In this document: positions 60,928-64,000 of the stretch, piece after piece
How positions within the stretch are numbered: the stretch's first letter is position 1
Layout of the letters: the number at the start of each line of letters is the position of its first letter
From: JAEXZL01 sp049943125
GTDB taxonomy: Bacteria > Bacillota > Clostridia > Clostridiales > Clostridiaceae
Direction: 5' to 3'
Assembly: GCF_049943125.1 (NCBI RefSeq)
Contig: NZ_CP188040.1
Location: 372,001 to 436,000 of the forward strand
DNA length: 64,000 nucleotides
The notes under the pieces: model-generated
Told to the model about the DNA's origin: nothing
Database searches by the model: none
What the model saw: only the letters and a program-made list of their open reading frames with translations
Translations under genes and position numbers: made by a program

Positions 60928-62193
60928 TTAATAGCTTATTCCAAAGTGATTAAATAGAATATTCTCTGCATCAGCATTCCACAATCCCTTATGAGCCTTA
61001 CAGCTTTCAGAGAGCTTTTTGAATAAGGGTTCTGTTTTACCTAAGCTTTCGAAATCATCAATTGCTGTTAAAGGAAGCTCTATCTGAGTATAAATAAGCT
61101 TCTTTCCTCCTGGAATTTCCGGAAGGTTAAGGGTAGTCTCTGCTACAGAATCAATACCACCGATATGTGTCACCATAACCGCAGGTTCTATGGCTTTCCT
61201 TTCTGAAAGGTTAAGAGCCTCTATAAGATCATCGGTGTTACCTCCAGTAGTACCAATTATGTGAGTACTAGTATAATGGCAGTTATACAGATTGATTTCG
61301 GCCTTAAAGTCACTATTTGTAGGGCCAGCGAAAAAATTCATGCATCCGTCAAAGGCCAACAGCTTATCTCCCAGCTCTGCCACCTGCTTTACTGGTATAT
61401 ATACAAAGACATCGTCATAGCCATGCCCCCCTGTAAGTGCTATCAGCTCCTTATAAGGGTCTTCCATAGTGGAGGTATTCACATAAATTAGCTCAACTCC
61501 CTTTTCAGCCGCCTCTAGTGGAGTAATCATCTCTTTTGCCCTGTTCAATTTGGCGTCATCAATATCCGTAACAACGATTCTTTTTGGCTTATTTTCAATA
61601 CATAGGCCATAGCTTATAGCCCCTAATCCCATAGGACCACAGCCTCCAAGAATTATTATATTTCCATCCTTCTTAACCCCCATGGAATGGTTGTAGTTCT
61701 GTTTATTAGTATGATAATTAGCATTATAACCACCTATTACGCAGCTCATTGGCTCAGCTAAGGAAGCCTCAAAAAAACTATCCCCATTATAGTTTAAAAG
61801 ACAACCTAGCTCCATAACTTCATTGGGTATTATACAATAAGTACAAGCTCCTCCAAAAAATTCATAGGAATACCCTGGTGAAGCAAGACTGCCTTTATAA
61901 TTTAGGGCAGGCTGCTGGGCAAATTTTTGTCCTGCTTTAAATTGACCAGCCCATTTCTTACCAACCTTCTCAATTACTCCTGCAAATTCATGACCTATTA
62001 TTATAGGATTAGTGTCAATATTTTGTGGAGCTCTCTTATGCTTCTTCCCCTGCTTCACCAGCTTGTAGCTAGACATACATATGCTATCTGTGATTATTCT
62101 CACAAGGATCTCATCATCCTTTATTTCTGGCAATTCAAATTCCTCCAGGCGCAAATCGTCAGCACCATACATTCTAACTGCTTTTGTTTTCAT
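60928..62193 (-). CDS. sorE: Zinc-type alcohol dehydrogenase, L-sorbose 1-phosphate reductase-like
   Basis: The ATG at 62193 (MKTKAVRMYGADDLRLEEF) has GGAGGGAG upstream; the frame extends further only without support. The 421-residue medium-chain dehydrogenase has the zinc-ligand and proton-shuttle region CMSSYK near 38 and GHEFAGVIEKVG near 65-76, and the NAD motif IILGGCGPMGLGAISY near 180-195. The structural-zinc Cys loop of yeast ADH is missing, as in the SorE group. SorE converts sorbose 1-phosphate to glucitol 6-phosphate. The neighbouring PTS genes fit a phosphorylated sugar substrate; the exact sugar is uncertain. Confidence 0.82.
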   Translation of the reverse strand: MKTKAVRMYGADDLRLEEFELPEIKDDEILVRIITDSICMSSYKLVKQGKKHKRAPQNIDTNPIIIGHEFAGVIEKVGKKWAGQFKAGQKFAQQPALNYKGSLASPGYSYEFFGGACTYCIIPNEVMELGCLLNYNGDSFFEASLAEPMSCVIGGYNANYHTNKQNYNHSMGVKKDGNIIILGGCGPMGLGAISYGLCIENKPKRIVVTDIDDAKLNRAKEMITPLEAAEKGVELIYVNTSTMEDPYKELIALTGGHGYDDVFVYIPVKQVAELGDKLLAFDGCMNFFAGPTNSDFKAEINLYNCHYTSTHIIGTTGGNTDDLIEALNLSERKAIEPAVMVTHIGGIDSVAETTLNLPEIPGGKKLIYTQIELPLTAIDDFESLGKTEPLFKKLSESCKAHKGLWNADAENILFNHFGISY

Positions 62194-62271
62194 AAGTTCT
62201 CCCTCCTGATGCCCTATAGGCTGATTATAATTTTTCAATGATTACCAGTTCCATTAGATACTTATAATGAC

Positions 62272-62706
62272 CTAATCATTACAGCCAAATATTTTCATAA
62301 CAGTAGCTCTATCGCTTTCTATAACCCTGCTTACTGCCTCTTCATCACTTAACACACAAGCTATATTAGATAATATATTTATATGGTCATTGCCAGTTCC
62401 CGCTATACCAATAACTATTTTTGCTTTTTCACCGTTCCAATCAGTCCCTTCAGGGAATATCATAACAACTATGCAGGATTTCAGCACCTCTCCTCTTGAA
62501 CTCTCAATACCATGAGGAATTGCAATGGAATTGCCTATATAGGTGTTCATAAGAGACTCTTTTTCCAGCATGGCGGCGGTGTACTTTTCAGTAGTACATC
62601 CTTCCCTATAGAATATCTCACCAATTCTCCTGATTATAGCTTCTTTATCTTCCTCTTTGCAGTTTATGAAAATATTCTTCTCCTTTAGAATCTGCTCCAT
62701 ATTCAC
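62272..62706 (-). CDS. PTS EIIA component, mannitol/fructose type
   Basis: The 144-residue soluble protein has the active-site motif GNSIAIPHGIE (phosphorylated His near 65) and the NIFINCKEEDKEAIIRRIGEIFY N-terminal pattern of EIIA-Mtl. It takes phosphate from HPr and passes it to an EIIB, which is not in the window. It starts at a GTG with AAAGGG upstream, right after the regulator gene (ten-base gap). Confidence 0.92.
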   Translation of the reverse strand: MNMEQILKEKNIFINCKEEDKEAIIRRIGEIFYREGCTTEKYTAAMLEKESLMNTYIGNSIAIPHGIESSRGEVLKSCIVVMIFPEGTDWNGEKAKIVIGIAGTGNDHINILSNIACVLSDEEAVSRVIESDRATVMKIFGCND

Positions 62707-62716
62707 CCTATCCCTT

Positions 62717-64000
62717 TCATTGATTTAGGAACCTCTCAAAATAATCACCGAGAATATCTCCCAGCTGGTTCCTTATGACTAATTCATTACCTTGAAAAAT
62801 ATTACTTAAAAAGCTTTCATCACTTATCAAAGAACTACTAACACTTCCCAGAAGCTTCATATTGATATCATTATGCTGACTTTCCGGCATAAGCATAACT
62901 ATTACACTTCTAATTCCCTTCATATAGGAATCTGTAAAGGATTCACCCTGTTCAGGATTAAATATATAAAAGCTACTATTGGATACCCCCTTTGTTCTGC
63001 AGTGAAGAAGCGCAAATCTTTCCTCTTCAAAGATCTGGGTCAAAAGTCTCTCACGAGCTTGAATGTCTCTATATATTATTGCGGCTTTCTCTTTGTTCAC
63101 TGCAATGGTATCACAGATATATTCCGTGAGACCGTTAAAGGAAATAGCTTCATTAACCTTTATGAGTTCAAATTTATTCAGTATTGCATCTATCTGCAGA
63201 GCAATATAATTTATTTCCTCAGTATTCCTTAGGCTTCGTCTTTTCTGCTGCTTTTTAGCTTTTCTACTGCAGGCTTTCATTTTGCTTTTTATATTTTTAT
63301 AATCCTCTTCACTTAAGAAAGGACTAACACTTATATAATCTACCTCAAGATCCTCAAGGTTAATGCTGCTTATAAAAAAATCGACTTTTTCACGAGTCTC
63401 ACGGTCAATATCCTCTCGAGAAAAAACATAAAGATTAGCTTCTTTTTTCAAATAGCTTTCCAGCTTCACCTGCATTAGTCTAGCAAGACCAATGCCGCTT
63501 TCACATACAATCCCTACATCAAGCTTTCTATCCAGCTCACTTGCGCTCTTCATTCTCTCCAATGCAGCACCAAAGTGAATTGCAAGATAGCCTACCTCAT
63601 GATCATTTACAGCTACTCCCAAAAAATCCTCCAGAACTCTGGCAACCCTTCTGCTTTTTTCAAAACAATCCTGATAATGCATTTTTATTTCTGAAAGCAT
63701 AGGATTGTATATCATCATATCCCTACTCAATCTATACATAGTTGGTTCAAGATGACAGATTAAACCTGTTATAAAATCATGATCATACTTTAAATTAAAA
63801 GCAAGACTTTCATCAAAGGCATCTATCATTGAATCCACAAGATCAGGAATCTTATCATAGCTAATATCCAGGTTAATCCTCGACTCCTCTTTGGGAAGCT
63901 TCAGCTTTGCTCCACGTATCTCCATAAAAATGTAAGCATATTCTCCCTTTGAAAGTTTTATATTAAACTTCCTTTCCAGAGCTAAAATTATCTCCTCAGT
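62717..64000 (-). CDS. PRD- and PTS-domain transcription regulator (MtlR/BglG-like), C-terminal part
   Basis: The gene continues past the right edge (25 more codons upstream of the internal Met at 63925, TEEIILALERKFNIKLSKGE, all open). The visible 427 residues have PRD domains (about 1-170, with conserved His in LICHLEPTMYRL and EVGYLAIHFGAAL), an EIIB-type domain with the phosphocysteine in KLDVGIVCESGIGLARLMQ, and a C-terminal EIIA-type domain with a His in FALLHCRTKGVSNS. MtlR-type activators drive polyol PTS operons and are tuned by phosphorylation. The N-terminal DNA-binding domain is outside. Its target should be the sorE-EIIA locus. Confidence 0.9.
   Translation of the reverse strand, partial: TEEIILALERKFNIKLSKGEYAYIFMEIRGAKLKLPKEESRINLDISYDKIPDLVDSMIDAFDESLAFNLKYDHDFITGLICHLEPTMYRLSRDMMIYNPMLSEIKMHYQDCFEKSRRVARVLEDFLGVAVNDHEVGYLAIHFGAALERMKSASELDRKLDVGIVCESGIGLARLMQVKLESYLKKEANLYVFSREDIDRETREKVDFFISSINLEDLEVDYISVSPFLSEEDYKNIKSKMKACSRKAKKQQKRRSLRNTEEINYIALQIDAILNKFELIKVNEAISFNGLTEYICDTIAVNKEKAAIIYRDIQARERLLTQIFEEERFALLHCRTKGVSNSSFYIFNPEQGESFTDSYMKGIRSVIVMLMPESQHNDINMKLLGSVSSSLISDESFLSNIFQGNELVIRNQLGDILGDYFERFLNQ

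Noticed and set aside
1..64000. CRISPR arrays, tRNA or rRNA genes, insertion sequences, prophage genes
   Set aside because: No regular spaced repeats, no tRNA-like cloverleaf with CCA context, no rRNA conserved words and no transposase or integrase frame were seen on reading the window.

Overview
The window is AT-rich chromosomal DNA from a low-GC Gram-positive anaerobe. It looks like a Clostridium (Clostridiaceae) or close relative: strong GGAGG-type ribosome sites, T-box leaders, a pyruvate carboxylase, two FeoA proteins with FeoB and a Cys-rich FeoB partner, XpaC/TelA genes, and a DUF2812 protein. The species is inferred, not proven. No rRNA, tRNA, CRISPR array, IS element, prophage or integrase gene was found. 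Both edges cut genes: an RpiR-type regulator at the left and a PRD/PTS regulator at the right.

Layout. 1-3.1 kb: start of an RpiR regulator, then a proline T-box driving proBA. 3.1-5.3 kb: an orphan gene of unknown function and a TipA-like MerR regulator with a textbook MerR promoter. 5.3-13.3 kb (mostly minus): folC, a membrane-anchored hydrolase, a two-component system, an LtaS-like sulfatase, a beta-hydroxyacid dehydrogenase and adk. 13.6-17.8 kb: WrbA-like flavoprotein and an XpaC-TelA-LemA-TPM operon. 17.9-24.2 kb: HAD phosphatase, VOC protein, zinc-ribbon protein, DUF2812 membrane protein, GNAT, VanX-like lipoprotein and Gfo/Idh oxidoreductase. 24.5-28.6 kb: a compact ybaN-ABC-ABC-ygbA operon with a Fur-like box. 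30-34.6 kb: alanine dehydrogenase and an ABC importer-UbiA prenyltransferase operon. 34.8-37.1 kb: AhpC with a permuted AhpF-like reductase behind a PerR-like box. 37.4-39.9 kb: galM and a MATE pump. 40.2-46.0 kb: a metal region with feoA-feoA-feoB and the FeoB-associated peptide, a ZIP transporter with a perfect Fur palindrome, and a duplicated FMN-binding lipoprotein. 46.5-51.7 kb: serA, then a threonine T-box driving thrC-thrB-hom. 51.8-60.2 kb (minus): pyruvate carboxylase and a complete branched-chain amino acid ABC transporter. 60.6-64 kb: a small Cys-rich membrane protein and part of a hexitol/sorbose PTS locus.

How the genes fit together. The window makes proline, threonine and serine precursors and imports branched-chain amino acids; pyruvate carboxylase supplies oxaloacetate for the aspartate family. 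The two T-boxes read CCC (Pro) and ACC (Thr) at the same aligned position, matching the genes they control. A second theme is iron and redox: Fur-like, PerR-like and an unassigned tandem operator sit just downstream of good sigma-A promoters for zupT, the ybaN operon, ahpC and feo. The items most worth a second look are the ABC-UbiA operon, the iron-box ybaN-ABC-ABC-ygbA operon, the three-motif flavinylation lipoprotein, the permuted AhpF, the internal start in the TipA-like regulator and the CsoR-like operator in front of a VOC gene.
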